The notes beneath the pieces are model-generated. The model had not been told where the DNA came from and ran no database searches. It saw nothing but the letters and a program-made list of their open reading frames with translations. This document shows, piece by piece, positions 51,421-62,127 of a DNA stretch of 64,000 bases. Origin of the DNA: Paraburkholderia solisilvae (lineage in GTDB: Bacteria; Pseudomonadota; Gammaproteobacteria; Burkholderiales; Burkholderiaceae); assembly GCF_902859875.1 (NCBI RefSeq), contig NZ_CADIKF010000018.1, positions 57,312-121,311 of the forward strand, written 5' to 3'. Both the position numbers and the translations under genes were made by a program. Numbering within the stretch: position 1 is the first letter of the stretch; each line of letters begins with the position of its first letter.

Positions 51421-52229
51421 GATGGCGGTGTGTCGTCGTTCCAGACGTGGCTCCACGGCACGCTGCCGACCGGCGCGGCCGGCACTGCGTATTCGTCCGG
51501 GTACCCTACCCGCGCCAGATACAGGCCGTCGGGCATGAAAGTCGGCGCCGCGCGGCTGCGTTCGCGGCTGGCCAGCACGTCCGCCAGCCAGTCGACAGGA
51601 TACCGCCCCCGCCCGATTGCGATGAGGCAGCCCATCAGGTTGCGCACCATGTGATGCAGGAACGCGTTCGCGCGAAACCGCAGGTGAATGAAGTCGCCGT
51701 CGCGGCGCACGTCGATCTGAGACAGATGCTTGACCGGTGTCTTCGCCTGGCATTCCGACGAGCGGAATGCCGAAAAGTCATGCTCGCCGATCAGGCACGC
51801 GGCGGCGGCGCGCATCGCGTCGACGTCAAGCGGCGTATGGATCCAGCCGGCACGGCCCACGAACATCGGCGAGCGCACCGGATGCACATAGAGCACGTAG
51901 TAATACGTGCGCTCGAATGCCGAAAATCGCGCGTGGAATGTGTCCGGCATCGGCTTGGCCCATTGCACGGCGACCGTCGACGGCAGGAATGCATTGGTGC
52001 CGCGCACCCACGAGAATTCGGCGCGCTCGAGTTCGGTGTCGAAATGGACAACCTGGCCCAGCCCATGCACGCCGGTGTCCGTCCGGCCGGCGACCACCGT
52101 CTGCAGCGGCGTCTGCGCAAACTCGCGCAGCGCGCGCTCCAGTTCGTCCTGCACTGTCTTGCCATGCGGCTGCGACTGCCAGCCGTAAAATGCCGCGCCA
52201 TCATACTGGACGCCCAGTGCAATACGCAT
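51417..52229 (-). CDS. truA: tRNA pseudouridine(38-40) synthase
   Basis: A 270-residue TruA. It isomerises U38-40 in the anticodon stem of many tRNAs. The catalytic Asp is in [16 protein letters not shown] (about residue 51). It begins [20 protein letters not shown], the canonical start; a GTG directly before the ATG is also in frame. The start overlaps the fimV TGA (TGATG), and the stop overlaps the trpF start. Confidence 0.95.
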   Translation of the reverse strand: MRIALGVQYDGAAFYGWQSQPHGKTVQDELERALREFAQTPLQTVVAGRTDTGVHGLGQVVHFDTELERAEFSWVRGTNAFLPSTVAVQWAKPMPDTFHARFSAFERTYYYVLYVHPVRSPMFVGRAGWIHTPLDVDAMRAAAACLIGEHDFSAFRSSECQAKTPVKHLSQIDVRRDGDFIHLRFRANAFLHHMVRNLMGCLIAIGRGRYPVDWLADVLASRERSRAAPTFMPDGLYLARVGYPDEYAVPAAPVGSVPWSHVWNDDTPPS

Positions 52230-54820
52230 CACGACAGCGGCGCGAGTGTCGACAGCATCGCGCGGGCTTCGTTGCTGGTTGCCGCGTCGTTGGATTCGAT
52301 CACTTCGTTGATCAGTGTCCGCGCGCCGGCGACATCGCCGAGCTCGATATATTCGGCGGCCAGTTCGAGCTTGTTGCGTGCAATCCGCGCCAGTTCCTGC
52401 GGCGTGAACGTCGGCAGCGGCTGCGCGGGACTCGCCGGCAGTTCCAGGTCGAAGTCGAGCGCGAGCGGGCCGTATTTGGCGGCCCCCATGCCGGCGATTG
52501 CGCCATGACCGGCGGTGCCGGCCTCGATCTGCTCGCCGACGCGCGGCGACTCCGGCTCATGCGGCGGGACGGCCTGCTGCGCGGTAATCTCGGGCTCGAC
52601 GACGGGTTGCGTCGTGAGCGACGCCGGCGGCGTAACCGGTTCGCCGGTTTCGCCGCGCGGCGGCAGCGACAGGTCGAGACTGTCGAACGCGTCGAGCGCG
52701 GCGCGTGGAAACTGCGGCAAGGTCGCGCGGTTTTCGTCCGGTTCCGTGCCGAGCAGTTCGTGGTCCGACGGCAGGGCCGACGGCGGCTGTGGCTCGTCGG
52801 GTTGCGGCTGCTGCGCTTCGTCGGCCGTGGGTTCGGTGGGCTCGACGGACTCGACGGGCGGCGATGGAACCTCGGGTTCGTCGGCGGGGGCGTCTGTTAT
52901 CGAGTGTGCGGAGTCGATCCCGGCGTCAGCCAGCGTCGCGATGTCCGGTGGCAATTCCGGCGTCGCAGGCGTGGCCGATTCATGCGCAACAGCATCTGCT
53001 TCAGCGGCAGGCGGCTCTTCAGGCTCGCCATGTTCGCCGCGATCTGCAGGCGCGGCAAACGGCTCGCCTATGGGCACACGATCGCCGGCGTGGTGCTCAT
53101 GTGAATCGAGATCGTGGCGCTCACGCGTCAATTCGGAAGATTCATCGCGTACCGCCGCGGCATCCAGCGCGGCAGCGGCCGCGAGGCCAGCCGCTGCCGC
53201 TGCGCCCGCGCCGCTACCCGCTGTCTGCGTGACGCCCTCCGTCGGCGCGTTCGTCGGCCGCTCCGATGCGTGGCGCAGTTGCGGCGCGACGTCATCGGCT
53301 GCGGACGGCACGCGCTCGGTCAACGACGGCACATCATCGGCGTCGTCGGCCGATATCTCATGCGATGTGGTGGATTCACCGGCCTTCGCCATCGCATCGT
53401 AAGCACTGGCGCCACGGCGCCCCGTATCGAGCGACACGGCAGGCGCCGGCTGCCCATCGTGCGCCGCGTCTTGCGCGGACGCCGCGAGCGTCGCGGTCGC
53501 CGATGCGTCACTCCGCTTGCGCCGACGCATCGCGAGCCCCGCAACCAGCGCGGCCAACGCGGCGCCGATCAGCGCGGCGAGACCGACGTATTCCTGCTTC
53601 GATAGCAAGGTCGGCGCAAACAACTGTTGGGGCGCCTGGGACGCCGCCGGCGCGACCGGCGAATGCGCGCGCGCCGCAGAGGGACCCGTGGCCGGCGATG
53701 CGCCAGGCTGTGAGGGCGACAGGCCATTTGACGCAGCGGCGCCACTGGCTGCCTGTGGCGTTCCGGCGGACCTGCCGATGCCGTGTTTCTGCAACTCCAT
53801 CAGCACGCGATTTTTCAGCGCGAGCAGTTGTTGAAGGCTGGAAACCTGCGCGCGTGCCGGCGACGCAGGTTGCGGCGCACTGGCGGACGCGGCCTGCGCG
53901 CCGCTAGCACCCGCGGCGGGCTGGCTGCCCGGCGCCGACTGGATCGAACCCGACCATACGTTTCCATTGCTTGCCGCAGCGGCTTGCGAAGCGCTCGCGC
54001 CTGCGGCCTGCACGACCGGCGACGCGGCGGATACCGGCGTCGCCGCACTCGCGGATGCCGGCGTGGCCGCCGCGGCGGATGCGCTTGCGGCAGCTGGCGT
54101 GCTTGCCGCGTTCGCCGTTGTCGCTGCGCTTGCCGATGTGGCCGCTGCGACCGCGCTTGCCGATGTTGTCCCTGTTGCCGCTGCCGCTGTTGCCGCGCTT
54201 GCCGATGTGGCCGCCCCCGTGGCCGCCCCCGTTGCACTCACGCCGGCGGCGGCAGAACCGGCCTGCTCACGCGCTTCCTGCGCCGCGCTCGCGCCCGCCG
54301 TTGCCGCCGTTGCCGCCGAGGCTGCAGGCGCACGCGCGGCGTTGCCCGTCATCGTCGCCGCGCCTGCCGGTGCGGCAACCCCGGAAGCCGTGGCCGTGGC
54401 CGCAGCCGCCGTCGCAACCACGGCCGACGATGCAGCCGCCCCCGCCAGCGCCCCCGTCGCATCGAGCGCGGGCACGTTGAGCACCGCACCGATTTTCATC
54501 CGGCTGGGGTCGTTCTTCATGAACGCGCTGGGATTCGCATCGAAGATCGCGCGTGCGGCACGAGCCAGCACCGCGCGATCGTGCGATTGCGTGATCGCGA
54601 TCGCGACGTCGTTCAGCGACTGTCCCGCTTGCACGGTGACCTGACTCGCCGCGACGGGCGCGCTCGCAACAGCAGGTGCGCTTGCCGCGGCGCGACTCGC
54701 GGCCGACGCCTGAGCGGCATACGTTTGCGCAGCGACCAGCAAAACGGCGGCCGTCACCGCACGGCATCGCGCGCCGTCAAACACGGCCGCGGCATGCAGA
54801 AATTGAAATCGAGCGATCAT
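52229..54820 (-). CDS. fimV: FimV-type polar peptidoglycan-binding protein
   Basis: An 863-residue FimV. An N-terminal signal/anchor region is followed by a LysM-type segment ([17 protein letters not shown] to [11 protein letters not shown], about residues 60-120), then an Ala/Thr/Ser/Gly low-complexity stretch to about residue 300. One membrane segment follows ([18 protein letters not shown]), then an acidic Pro/Glu-rich cytoplasmic region. The C-terminal FimV motif is [20 protein letters not shown]. FimV homologues organise the cell pole for type IV pili and chemotaxis-type signalling. The ATG 54818-54820 has GGAG upstream; the frame to 54895 is not supported. The stop overlaps truA. Confidence 0.9.
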   Translation of the reverse strand: MIARFQFLHAAAVFDGARCRAVTAAVLLVAAQTYAAQASAASRAAASAPAVASAPVAASQVTVQAGQSLNDVAIAITQSHDRAVLARAARAIFDANPSAFMKNDPSRMKIGAVLNVPALDATGALAGAAASSAVVATAAAATATASGVAAPAGAATMTGNAARAPAASAATAATAGASAAQEAREQAGSAAAGVSATGAATGAATSASAATAAAATGTTSASAVAAATSASAATTANAASTPAAASASAAAATPASASAATPVSAASPVVQAAGASASQAAAASNGNVWSGSIQSAPGSQPAAGASGAQAASASAPQPASPARAQVSSLQQLLALKNRVLMELQKHGIGRSAGTPQAASGAAASNGLSPSQPGASPATGPSAARAHSPVAPAASQAPQQLFAPTLLSKQEYVGLAALIGAALAALVAGLAMRRRKRSDASATATLAASAQDAAHDGQPAPAVSLDTGRRGASAYDAMAKAGESTTSHEISADDADDVPSLTERVPSAADDVAPQLRHASERPTNAPTEGVTQTAGSGAGAAAAAGLAAAAALDAAAVRDESSELTRERHDLDSHEHHAGDRVPIGEPFAAPADRGEHGEPEEPPAAEADAVAHESATPATPELPPDIATLADAGIDSAHSITDAPADEPEVPSPPVESVEPTEPTADEAQQPQPDEPQPPSALPSDHELLGTEPDENRATLPQFPRAALDAFDSLDLSLPPRGETGEPVTPPASLTTQPVVEPEITAQQAVPPHEPESPRVGEQIEAGTAGHGAIAGMGAAKYGPLALDFDLELPASPAQPLPTFTPQELARIARNKLELAAEYIELGDVAGARTLINEVIESNDAATSNEARAMLSTLAPLS

Positions 54821-54913
54821 CGGAGCTCCGCGCGCGTCGTCGCGCAGCCCGGATGGCCGAAGCCTGTTTGCGCTGTTAGCGATGAACAAAGACAAGATGG
54901 TCGAACGCCCAAT

Positions 54914-54943
54914 GAAAAAAGCGCCGCGAAAATCGCGACGCCT
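54914..54943 (-). terminator. Rho-independent terminator after asd
   Basis: On the minus strand GGCGTCGCG and CGCGGCGC pair around an ATTTT loop, with one G-U pair, and are followed by TTTTTTC. It lies about 50 bp after the asd stop and 95 bp before fimV, and separates the leu/asd and fimV/trp transcripts. Confidence 0.75.
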
Positions 54944-54989
54944 TTATGTTGCTGTAAGTGTTATACGCGTCTGAAGCGCGTAGTTTACT

Positions 54990-56111
54990 TTACTTGTCGA
55001 GCAGAATGCGAAGCATACGACGCAGCGGTTCGGCGGCGCCCCACAGCAGCTGATCGCCGACCGTGAACGCGGACAGATATTCGCCGCCCATCGCCAGCTT
55101 GCGCACACGGCCGACCGGCACCGTCAGCGTACCGGTCACGACCGCCGGCGACAGATCGCGCATCGACGCTTCGCGCTCGTTCGGCACCACCTTCACCCAG
55201 TTGTTACCCGACGCGAGAATGCTGTTCACCTCGTCGAGCGGCACGTCCTTCTTCAGCTTGATGGTGAGCGCCTGCGAGTGGCAGCGCATGGCGCCGATCC
55301 GCACGCACAGGCCGTCGACGGGCACCGAACCCGGCTCGCCCATAGCCGGCTTGCCGAGAATCTTGTTGGTTTCCGCGCCGCCCTTCCACTCTTCCTTCGA
55401 CATGCCGTTGCCGAGATCCTTGTCGATCCACGGAATCAGCGAGCCGGCGAGCGGCACGCCGAAGTGCCGGGTCGGCATGCTGTCGCTGTTCATCGCCGAC
55501 AGCACCTTGCGGTCGATATCGAGAATGGCCGATGCGGGATTCGCGAGATCGCCCTGCGCCGCACCGTGCAGCGTGCCCATCTGCTGCAGCAGTTCGCGCA
55601 TATTCTGCGCTCCCGCGCCCGATGCGGCCTGGTACGTCATCGCGGTCATCCAGTCGATCAGGTTCTCGCGGAACAGGCCGCCCAACGCCATCAGCATCAG
55701 GCTCACCGTGCAGTTGCCGCCGATGAAGTTTTTCTGCCCTTTCACGAGCGCGTTCTTGATCACCTCGAGGTTGACCGGGTCGAGGATGATGACCGCGTCG
55801 TCCTTCATGCGCAGCGCCGACGCCGCGTCGATCCAGTAGCCGTTCCAGCCTGCCGCGCGCAGCTTCGGGAACACCTCGTTCGTATAGTCGCCGCCCTGGC
55901 AGGAGATGATCGCATCGCACTTCTTCAGGTCGTCGATGCTGTTCGCGTCTTTGAGCCGGGTCTCGTTTTTGGCGAACGACGGTGCATTGCCGCCCGCATT
56001 GCTGGTGCTGAAAAACACCGGTTCGATCAGATCGAAATCGCGCTCCTGCTGCATCCGTTGCATCAGGACGCTGCCGACCATGCCGCGCCAACCTACGAGA
56101 CCTACGTTCAT
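54990..56111 (-). CDS. asd: Aspartate-semialdehyde dehydrogenase
   Basis: A 373-residue NADPH enzyme that makes aspartate semialdehyde for Lys, Met, Thr and diaminopimelate. It starts [20 protein letters not shown], with the nucleotide-binding GWRGMVG. The catalytic Cys is in [15 protein letters not shown] (about residue 135) and the acid/base His in [12 protein letters not shown] (about residue 275). The ATG at 56109-56111 is preferred to the open frame reaching 56186. It lies downstream of leuB after a ~390-bp gap. Confidence 0.96.
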   Translation of the reverse strand: MNVGLVGWRGMVGSVLMQRMQQERDFDLIEPVFFSTSNAGGNAPSFAKNETRLKDANSIDDLKKCDAIISCQGGDYTNEVFPKLRAAGWNGYWIDAASALRMKDDAVIILDPVNLEVIKNALVKGQKNFIGGNCTVSLMLMALGGLFRENLIDWMTAMTYQAASGAGAQNMRELLQQMGTLHGAAQGDLANPASAILDIDRKVLSAMNSDSMPTRHFGVPLAGSLIPWIDKDLGNGMSKEEWKGGAETNKILGKPAMGEPGSVPVDGLCVRIGAMRCHSQALTIKLKKDVPLDEVNSILASGNNWVKVVPNEREASMRDLSPAVVTGTLTVPVGRVRKLAMGGEYLSAFTVGDQLLWGAAEPLRRMLRILLDK

Positions 56112-56195
56112 GACTTCATACCCTTGGAGTGGACGCTTCCCCGCAACTTTGCCCGGCGTGACCGCGCGGGGAAGACGGGCGGGCACGGCGGACGA

Positions 56196-56336
56196 TCAGC
56201 TTTTCGTGATCGTTTTCGGGGTAATCGCTTTAATGAGCGCTTTAATGAGCGCTTCGATGGCAATGGCGAGTTCGGTCACACGGGCTGTTTCGCCGTGCTT
56301 GTTCGAGACCGACATGATTTGAGAAATCTGCGCCAT
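56196..56336 (-). CDS. Possible small protein, unknown function
   Basis: A 46-codon frame starting MAQISQIMSVSNKHGETARV and ending ITPKTITKS. The middle contains a repeated IKALIKA unit coded by a 12-bp direct repeat (GCGCTCATTAAA). It would form an amphipathic helix and has a balanced composition unlike the Arg/Ala-rich shadow frames. There is no clear ribosome-binding site. It may be co-transcribed with asd. Support is weak; a non-coding leader is an equal alternative. Confidence 0.3.
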   Translation of the reverse strand: MAQISQIMSVSNKHGETARVTELAIAIEALIKALIKAITPKTITKS

Positions 56337-56455
56337 CGCGTGAGTTTACACGAAAATCGTGATTTGGCGGGTTTCCGCCTGTTTCAGGCACGAACGATGC
56401 TCAAAAGGGCCTCATTCGTGCGATTCTTACGCTTTCATTCGCTACTGGTCTGCAC

Positions 56456-56497
56456 GCGCGGGCGAGCGCCGGCCGAAGCGGCGCCGCCCGCCCGCGC
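56456..56497 (-). terminator. GC-rich hairpin after leuB
   Basis: A 9-bp outer stem GCGCGGGCG / CGCCCGCGC encloses a further partly paired GC-rich stem, 7 bp past the leuB stop. There is no T tract, so it could be a pausing or 3'-end-protecting structure rather than a full terminator. Confidence 0.4.
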
Positions 56498-56503
56498 TTC
56501 GCG

Positions 56504-57571
56504 TTACAGCGCAGCGACGACCGCGTCGCCCATCGCCGCAGTGCCGACCTGCTTGCAACCGGGCGTTACGATGTCGCCGGTGCGCAAGCCCTGCTCGAGC
56601 ACCTTCTTCACCGCGTTTTCGATGCGCTCCGCCTGCTCCGCCTTGTTCAGCGAATAGCGCAGCATCATCGCGGCCGACAGGATGGTCGCGAGCGGGTTCG
56701 CGACGCCCTTGCCCGCGATATCCGGCGCCGAGCCGTGCGATGGCTCGTACAAGCCCTTGTTGTTCTTGTCGAGCGACGCCGACGGCAGCATGCCGATCGA
56801 GCCGGTCAGCATCGCAGCCTCGTCGGACAGAATGTCGCCGAACATATTGCCGGTGACGATCACGTCGAACGACTTCGGCGCCTTCACGAGCTGCATCGCC
56901 GCGTTGTCGACGTACATATGCGACAGCTCGACGTCCGCGTATTCCTTCGCGACGTCGATCATCACGTCCTTCCACAGCTGCGACGTTTCGAGCACGTTCG
57001 CCTTGTCGACCGAGCACAGCTTCTTGCCGCGCTTTTGCGCCGCCTGAAACGCGACATGCGCGATGCGGCGCACTTCGGGCTCCGAATAACGCATCGTGTC
57101 GAAGCCCTCCTTCGCACCGGCGAACGGGCCGTCCGGCGCCTCGCGCACGCCGCGCGGCGCGCCGAAGTAAATATCGCCATTCAGTTCGCGCACGATCAGG
57201 ATGTCGAGGCCCGCGACGATTTCGGCTTTGAGCGACGACGCGCCCGTCAACTGCTCATAGCAGATCGCCGGACGGAAATTCGCGAACAGCTGCAGATGCT
57301 TGCGCAAGCCGAGAATGGCCTGCTCGGGGCGCAGCGCGCGCTCGAGCTTGTCGTACTTCCAGTCGCCGACCGCGCCGAACAGAATCGCATCGGCTTCTTT
57401 CGCGAGCTTGAGCGTCGCGTCGGGCAGCGGATGGCCGGCCGCTTCGTAGCCGGCGCCGCCGACCGGCGCTTCTTCAAGCTCGAACTTCTCGCCGAGCCTG
57501 TTCAGCACCTTCACGGCTTCCTTGACGATTTCCGGACCAATACCATCGCCGGGCAAGACAGCAATCTTCAT
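56504..57571 (-). CDS. leuB: 3-isopropylmalate dehydrogenase
   Basis: A 355-residue NAD+-dependent decarboxylating dehydrogenase for the third Leu step. It starts [20 protein letters not shown]. The substrate Arg/Lys set lies in [20 protein letters not shown], the metal Asp residues in [12 protein letters not shown] and the NAD site in [14 protein letters not shown]. It follows leuD by 84 bp. Confidence 0.97.
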   Translation of the reverse strand: MKIAVLPGDGIGPEIVKEAVKVLNRLGEKFELEEAPVGGAGYEAAGHPLPDATLKLAKEADAILFGAVGDWKYDKLERALRPEQAILGLRKHLQLFANFRPAICYEQLTGASSLKAEIVAGLDILIVRELNGDIYFGAPRGVREAPDGPFAGAKEGFDTMRYSEPEVRRIAHVAFQAAQKRGKKLCSVDKANVLETSQLWKDVMIDVAKEYADVELSHMYVDNAAMQLVKAPKSFDVIVTGNMFGDILSDEAAMLTGSIGMLPSASLDKNNKGLYEPSHGSAPDIAGKGVANPLATILSAAMMLRYSLNKAEQAERIENAVKKVLEQGLRTGDIVTPGCKQVGTAAMGDAVVAAL

Positions 57572-57655
57572 GCGTGTTTCCTTATTCGTGTGTGGCGAGA
57601 CGTATCACGCAGATTTTCGTCCCGCATGCAAAAAGCGGCAAAGCGAACCGCCCGC

Positions 57656-58309
57656 TCAGCCGACGATGCGGTGCCCAAGCCAAGGCTGCTTCGCCAGACG
57701 CTCCGCTTCGAACTGGCGAATCTTGTCCGCCTGACGCAGCGTGAGCCCGATGTCGTCGAAGCCGTTCAGCAGGCAGTACCGGCGGAACGCGTCCACCTCG
57801 AACTTGTACTCGGCGCTGCCGTCGGCTGTGCGGACCACCTGCGCGTCGAGGTCGATGGTCAGCTGGAAGCCGGTGAACGCGAAGGTCTCGTTGAACAGAT
57901 GATCGACCTGCTGCTCGGTCAGCACGATCGGCAACAGGCCGTTCTTGAAGCAGTTGTTATAGAAGATGTCGGCGAAGCTCGGCGCGATCAGCGCGCGAAA
58001 GCCGTATTGCTGCAACGCCCACGGCGCATGCTCGCGCGAGCTGCCGCAGCCGAAGTTCTGCCGGGCGAGCAGTACCGACGCGCCCTGGTAGCGCGGCTGG
58101 TTCAACACGAAGTCCGGATTCAGCGGGCGCTTCGTGTTGTCCATGCCCGGTTCGCCGTGGTCGAGATATCGCCATTCGTCGAACGCGTTCGGGCCGAAGC
58201 CGCTGCGCTTGATCGACTTCAGGAACTGCTTCGGAATGATCGCGTCCGTATCGACGTTCTCGCGATCGAGCGGCGCGACGAGGCCGGTGTGTACGGTGAA
58301 TTTGTCCAT
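57656..58309 (-). CDS. leuD: 3-isopropylmalate dehydratase small subunit
   Basis: A 217-residue swivel domain that completes the LeuC active site for isomerising isopropylmalate. It begins [20 protein letters not shown], with [10 protein letters not shown]. The substrate loop is [20 protein letters not shown]. It lies downstream of leuC, separated by the entericidin-like gene. Confidence 0.96.
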   Translation of the reverse strand: MDKFTVHTGLVAPLDRENVDTDAIIPKQFLKSIKRSGFGPNAFDEWRYLDHGEPGMDNTKRPLNPDFVLNQPRYQGASVLLARQNFGCGSSREHAPWALQQYGFRALIAPSFADIFYNNCFKNGLLPIVLTEQQVDHLFNETFAFTGFQLTIDLDAQVVRTADGSAEYKFEVDAFRRYCLLNGFDDIGLTLRQADKIRQFEAERLAKQPWLGHRIVG

Positions 58310-58413
58310 GACGCTTATGCCTGTTCAGAGCCGGAACCGCGTGCGCGCAAGCGTTGCCTGCGCACCGCGAGGCCGGTGTTTAGATCAAGTATTCATGCAA
58401 ACGCGACGCTGCT

Positions 58414-58569
58414 TCACTTCGCCGCGTTGCTGATCGCCCTACCGGTCGCGCTCAGGTCCTGGCCCATGCCGTTGAAGGTATTGCAGCCGGCCAGACCGAG
58501 CAGCAGTCCTGCCAGCGCAACCCGTGCGACCGGGCGCAGCAGCGCGGTGTTCAAGCGACGATTCATCAT
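58414..58569 (-). CDS. Entericidin A/B family lipoprotein
   Basis: A 51-residue lipoprotein precursor. It starts MMNRRLNTALLRPVARVAL, continues with a hydrophobic stretch and has a lipobox LAGC (Cys about residue 29), then a short mature peptide NTFNGMGQDLSATGRAISNAA. The pattern is that of entericidins, a small toxin/antitoxin-like membrane lipoprotein family. It starts 5 bp after the leuC stop and precedes leuD, so it is probably part of the leu transcript. Its role there is unknown. Confidence 0.85.
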   Translation of the reverse strand: MMNRRLNTALLRPVARVALAGLLLGLAGCNTFNGMGQDLSATGRAISNAAK

Positions 58570-58574
58570 GCTGT

Positions 58575-59984
58575 TCAACCCAGCTTGCGAATATCGACGA
58601 AATGCCCCTCGATCGCGGCCGCGGCGGCCATCGCGGGACTGACGAGGTGCGTACGCCCGCCCGCACCCTGGCGGCCTTCGAAGTTGCGGTTCGACGTCGA
58701 CGCGCAACGCTCGCCCGGCTCCAGCCGGTCCGAATTCATCGCGAGGCACATCGAGCAGCCCGGCTCGCGCCATTCGAAACCGGCATCGGTGAACACCTTG
58801 TCGAGACCCTCGCGTTCCGCTTGCGCTTTCACGAGGCCCGAGCCCGGCACGACCATCGCGAGACGGACGTTCGCCGCGACGCGGCGGCCGAGCTTCCGCA
58901 CGACCCACGCAGCCGCGCGCAGATCTTCGATGCGCGCGTTCGTGCACGAGCCGATAAAGATCTTGTCCGGCTTGATCGATTCGATCGGCAGGTTCGGTTC
59001 GAGCGCCATGTACTGCAGTGCGCGCTCCATCGCACTACGCTTGACCGGATCTTTCTCGCGTTCCGGGTCCGGCACGCGCCCGTCGATCGACGTCACCATT
59101 TCCGGCGACGTGCCCCACGTGACTTGCGGCACGATCTGCGCGGCGTTCAGTTCGACGACGCGGTCGAAATGCGCGTCCGGGTCGGACTTGAACTGCTTCC
59201 AGTAGGTGACCGCCTGCTCCCATTCGGCGCCCGACGGCGTGAACGGCCGGTCTTTCAGGTACTCGATGGTGGTGTCGTCGACCGCGACCATGCCGGCGCG
59301 CGCGCCGGCTTCGATCGCCATGTTGCAGACCGTCATCCGGCCTTCCATCGACAGCGCGCGAATCGTCGAACCGCCGAATTCGATCGCATAACCGGTGCCG
59401 CCCGCGGTGCCGATCTTGCCGATGATCGCGAGCACGATGTCTTTCGCGGTACAGCCGCGCGGCAGCGCGCCTTCGACTCTCACCAGCATGTTCTTGCTCT
59501 TCTTCTGCAACAGCGTCTGGGTGGCGAGCACGTGCTCGACTTCCGACGTGCCGATGCCATGCGCAAGCGCGCCGAACGCGCCGTGCGTCGACGTGTGCGA
59601 GTCGCCGCAGACGATCGTCATGCCGGGCAGCGTCGCGCCCTGCTCGGGCCCGATGATGTGCACGATGCCCTGCCGCATGTCATTCATCTTGAACTGCGTG
59701 ATACCGAACGAATCGCAGTTCGCATCGAGCGTATCCACCTGCAGCTTCGACACCGGGTCCGCGATGCCGTGACTGCGGTCGGTAGTGGGCACGTTGTGAT
59801 CGGACACCGCCAGGTTCGCGCTGATGCGCCACACCGGACGCTGGGCCAGCTTCAGACCTTCGAAGGCCTGCGGACTGGTGACTTCATGCAGCAGGTGACG
59901 GTCGATATAGAGCAGCGCCGTGCCGTCTTCTTCGGTGTGGACGACGTGGCTGTTCCACAATTTGTCGTAGAGAGTCTGTGCCAT
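58575..59984 (-). CDS. leuC: 3-isopropylmalate dehydratase large subunit
   Basis: A 469-residue aconitase-type subunit. The 4Fe-4S Cys ligands are in [13 protein letters not shown] and [30 protein letters not shown] and [10 protein letters not shown] are further hallmarks. The ATG at 59982-59984 ([15 protein letters not shown]) gives the standard length; the frame open to 60062 is not supported. It is first in the leuCDB order, with the promoter in the 59985-60348 divergent gap. Confidence 0.97.
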   Translation of the reverse strand: MAQTLYDKLWNSHVVHTEEDGTALLYIDRHLLHEVTSPQAFEGLKLAQRPVWRISANLAVSDHNVPTTDRSHGIADPVSKLQVDTLDANCDSFGITQFKMNDMRQGIVHIIGPEQGATLPGMTIVCGDSHTSTHGAFGALAHGIGTSEVEHVLATQTLLQKKSKNMLVRVEGALPRGCTAKDIVLAIIGKIGTAGGTGYAIEFGGSTIRALSMEGRMTVCNMAIEAGARAGMVAVDDTTIEYLKDRPFTPSGAEWEQAVTYWKQFKSDPDAHFDRVVELNAAQIVPQVTWGTSPEMVTSIDGRVPDPEREKDPVKRSAMERALQYMALEPNLPIESIKPDKIFIGSCTNARIEDLRAAAWVVRKLGRRVAANVRLAMVVPGSGLVKAQAEREGLDKVFTDAGFEWREPGCSMCLAMNSDRLEPGERCASTSNRNFEGRQGAGGRTHLVSPAMAAAAAIEGHFVDIRKLG

Positions 59985-60348
59985 GGTATGCGGGGACGTT
60001 GTGACTACATTGCTGTGGGTCGGGGCATTATGCCACGCAGTGCGTACCGGATGCGCGCACAAACCGGAAAAACCCGATAAAAAACAGTAGCTTGGCTGGT
60101 AGTTCCGGTACCTGTATCGCGGCCACCCGGCAGTGCAAACGCAAATTCTTCAGACGAAAAACCTGATGCGAATTAAGCGCCCATTCCGGTATTAGGCTTA
60201 TCCGGACGATGAAAAAATACAATCAGAAATAAAACGTTTGCGCGACGAATTTAGCTCGGCAGCACTTTATTTATTCCGAATACGGTCGATACAACAAGCA
60301 TACCGCTCGATAGCGAGACACTGCGTCAATCCTTCGACTCAACGGAAC
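59985..60348. other. Divergent gap between leuC and the chemoreceptor gene
   Basis: A 364-bp region. The half nearer the receptor (about 60160-60300) is unusually AT-rich for this window and should hold its promoter; a TACAAT -10-like element occurs within it. I saw no convincing sigma-28 or sigma-54 element and no leucine leader peptide or attenuator before leuC. Confidence 0.45.
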
Positions 60349-62127
60349 ATGAACGACCAAAATTATGCGACTGCCGCGCCGGAAACCGGCCACCTCGAAA
60401 GCGACTTGCCCGCGCTCTGGACGGCAATAGAACGGGAACGCGCGGTGATCGTGTTCGACGCGGCAGGCTTTGTTAGACGTGCCAACATGCGGTTCCTCGA
60501 ACTGATGGGGTTCCCCGAAAACGAACTGATCGGCCAGCATCACCGCCTGCTCTGCGCCGCGGACTACGCGGCGAGCGCCGAATACCGCCAGTTCTGGCTC
60601 GACCTGAAAGCGGGCAAGACCGTCCACGGCGAATTCCGCCGAATCGCGAAAGACGGTCGCAAAGTGTGGATGCACGCGACCTACACGCCGATCATGGACG
60701 CCGCGGGCGAGTTGCAGAAGGTCGTCAAGGTCGCGTCGGACATGACGGAAGGTCGTCAGCGGGCCGACGATCATGCCGGCAAGGTGGCTGCCATCGACCG
60801 GGTCCAGGCCGTCGCCGAGTTCGATCTGCGCGGCTTCGTGCTCGATGCGAATGCGGGTTTCCTGACGCTGATGGGATACGCGCTCGACGAGATCAACGGA
60901 CAGCACCATCGGATGTTCTGCGAGTCCTCCTATACGAGCAGCGACGCATACAGAGTCTTCTGGGAGAAACTCGGCCGGGGCGAACACGATGCGGGCCAAT
61001 ATCGACGAATCGCGAAAAACGGGGGCGAGCGCTGGATCCAGGCGTCATACAACCCGGTCTTCGATGGCGAAGGCCGTCTGATCAAGGTCGTGAAGTTCGC
61101 GACCGACATCACGCAGTACAAGTTCCGCGCGGCAGAGCAGGAAAGCCAGCTCGCTGCGATGGATCGCGCCAACGCGACGATCGAATTCGATCTGACCGGC
61201 GTCGTCCTCAAGGCGAACCAGAATTTCCTGAACACCATGGGCTATCTCGAACGCGAAATCGTCGGCCAGCATCACAAGATGTTCTGCGAACCTGCGTATG
61301 TCGCGTCGGCCGATTACCGCGATTTCTGGTCGCGTCTCGGCCGCGGCGAATTCGATTCGGGCCGCTATCTTCGGGTGAGCAAGCACGGTTATCGCGTGTG
61401 GCTGCAGGCCACCTACAACCCGGTTTTCGACGCGGACGGCAAACCGGTGAAGGTCGTCAAATTCGCGACCGACATCACCGCTGAAGTCGAACGCGAGCAG
61501 AAGGTGCAGGCGAACGTGCTCGCGATGAGCGAGAAGATCACCGAACTGTCGCGCTCGATCACCGGCATTGCGGCGAGCACGAAAGAAGCGGCATCGATCG
61601 CGACCGAGACGCAACAGGAAGCGGAAGAAGGCGGCGCCGTGCTCAACCATTCGATCGACGCCATCCGTCAGATCGAAAAATCGTCCAGCGCGATCACCGA
61701 GATCGTGAAGCTGATCGACGATCTCGCGAGCCAGACCAACATGCTCGCGTTCAACGCGGCGATCGAGGCCGCGCGCGCGGGCGAACACGGCTATGGCTTT
61801 TCGGTGGTCGCGAGCGAAGTGCGCAAGCTCGCGGAGCGCTCGTCGGAAGCGACGCGACAGATCAACCGTCTGATCGGCGAATCCATCGAGCGCGTCGAAG
61901 TGGGCAGCAAGACTTCGACAAAGGCCGTCGAAGGCTTCGATCGCATCCGCTCGGGCGTGGACCGGACTTCGCATACGATCCGCGCGATTCACGAAGTGAC
62001 CGAGCAGCAGGCGGTCGCCACGCGCACGGTGGCCGACCTTCTGCAGGAGCTGATCTCCGTCGGCCGCGAATCCGGCGACGCGGCGCCGGGCGTAGCGGCA
62101 CGAGACGGCAAACCGGTGCGCGTATGA
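60349..62127 (+). CDS. Soluble triple-PAS methyl-accepting chemotaxis protein (BdlA-like)
   Basis: A 592-residue chemoreceptor with no membrane segment. Three PAS domains, each with GQHH(R/K)-x-x-C and a final ASDMT or FATDIT, repeat at exactly 366 bp (the shared His codons are at 60538, 60904 and 61270). The short MCP signalling domain (about residues 380-580) has the tip [19 protein letters not shown] followed by EVRKLAERS. The closest known architecture is BdlA (two PAS plus MCP), linked to biofilm dispersal; here there are three. The ATG at 60349 is chosen where homology begins; the frame is open from 60238. No NWETF-type receptor tail for CheR/CheB is present. The stop overlaps the triple-CheW gene by 4 bp. 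Confidence 0.9.
   Translation: MNDQNYATAAPETGHLESDLPALWTAIERERAVIVFDAAGFVRRANMRFLELMGFPENELIGQHHRLLCAADYAASAEYRQFWLDLKAGKTVHGEFRRIAKDGRKVWMHATYTPIMDAAGELQKVVKVASDMTEGRQRADDHAGKVAAIDRVQAVAEFDLRGFVLDANAGFLTLMGYALDEINGQHHRMFCESSYTSSDAYRVFWEKLGRGEHDAGQYRRIAKNGGERWIQASYNPVFDGEGRLIKVVKFATDITQYKFRAAEQESQLAAMDRANATIEFDLTGVVLKANQNFLNTMGYLEREIVGQHHKMFCEPAYVASADYRDFWSRLGRGEFDSGRYLRVSKHGYRVWLQATYNPVFDADGKPVKVVKFATDITAEVEREQKVQANVLAMSEKITELSRSITGIAASTKEAASIATETQQEAEEGGAVLNHSIDAIRQIEKSSSAITEIVKLIDDLASQTNMLAFNAAIEAARAGEHGYGFSVVASEVRKLAERSSEATRQINRLIGESIERVEVGSKTSTKAVEGFDRIRSGVDRTSHTIRAIHEVTEQQAVATRTVADLLQELISVGRESGDAAPGVAARDGKPVRV

Larger units (their letters stand above)
56112..56503. other. Gap between asd and leuB
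   Basis: A 392-bp region. It holds a possible 46-codon minus-strand ORF (56196-56336) and a long GC-rich hairpin 7 bp after the leuB stop. The rest shows nothing recognisable. The asd promoter probably lies here. Confidence 0.5.

Noticed and set aside
59985..60200. Leucine attenuator leader before leuC
   Set aside because: No short peptide with a run of Leu codons followed by alternative hairpins was found.
60160..60348. Sigma-28 (FliA) promoter for the chemoreceptor
   Set aside because: TAAA- and GCGACGAA-like pieces occur near 60228-60250, but their spacing does not fit the TAAA-N15-GCCGATAA layout.
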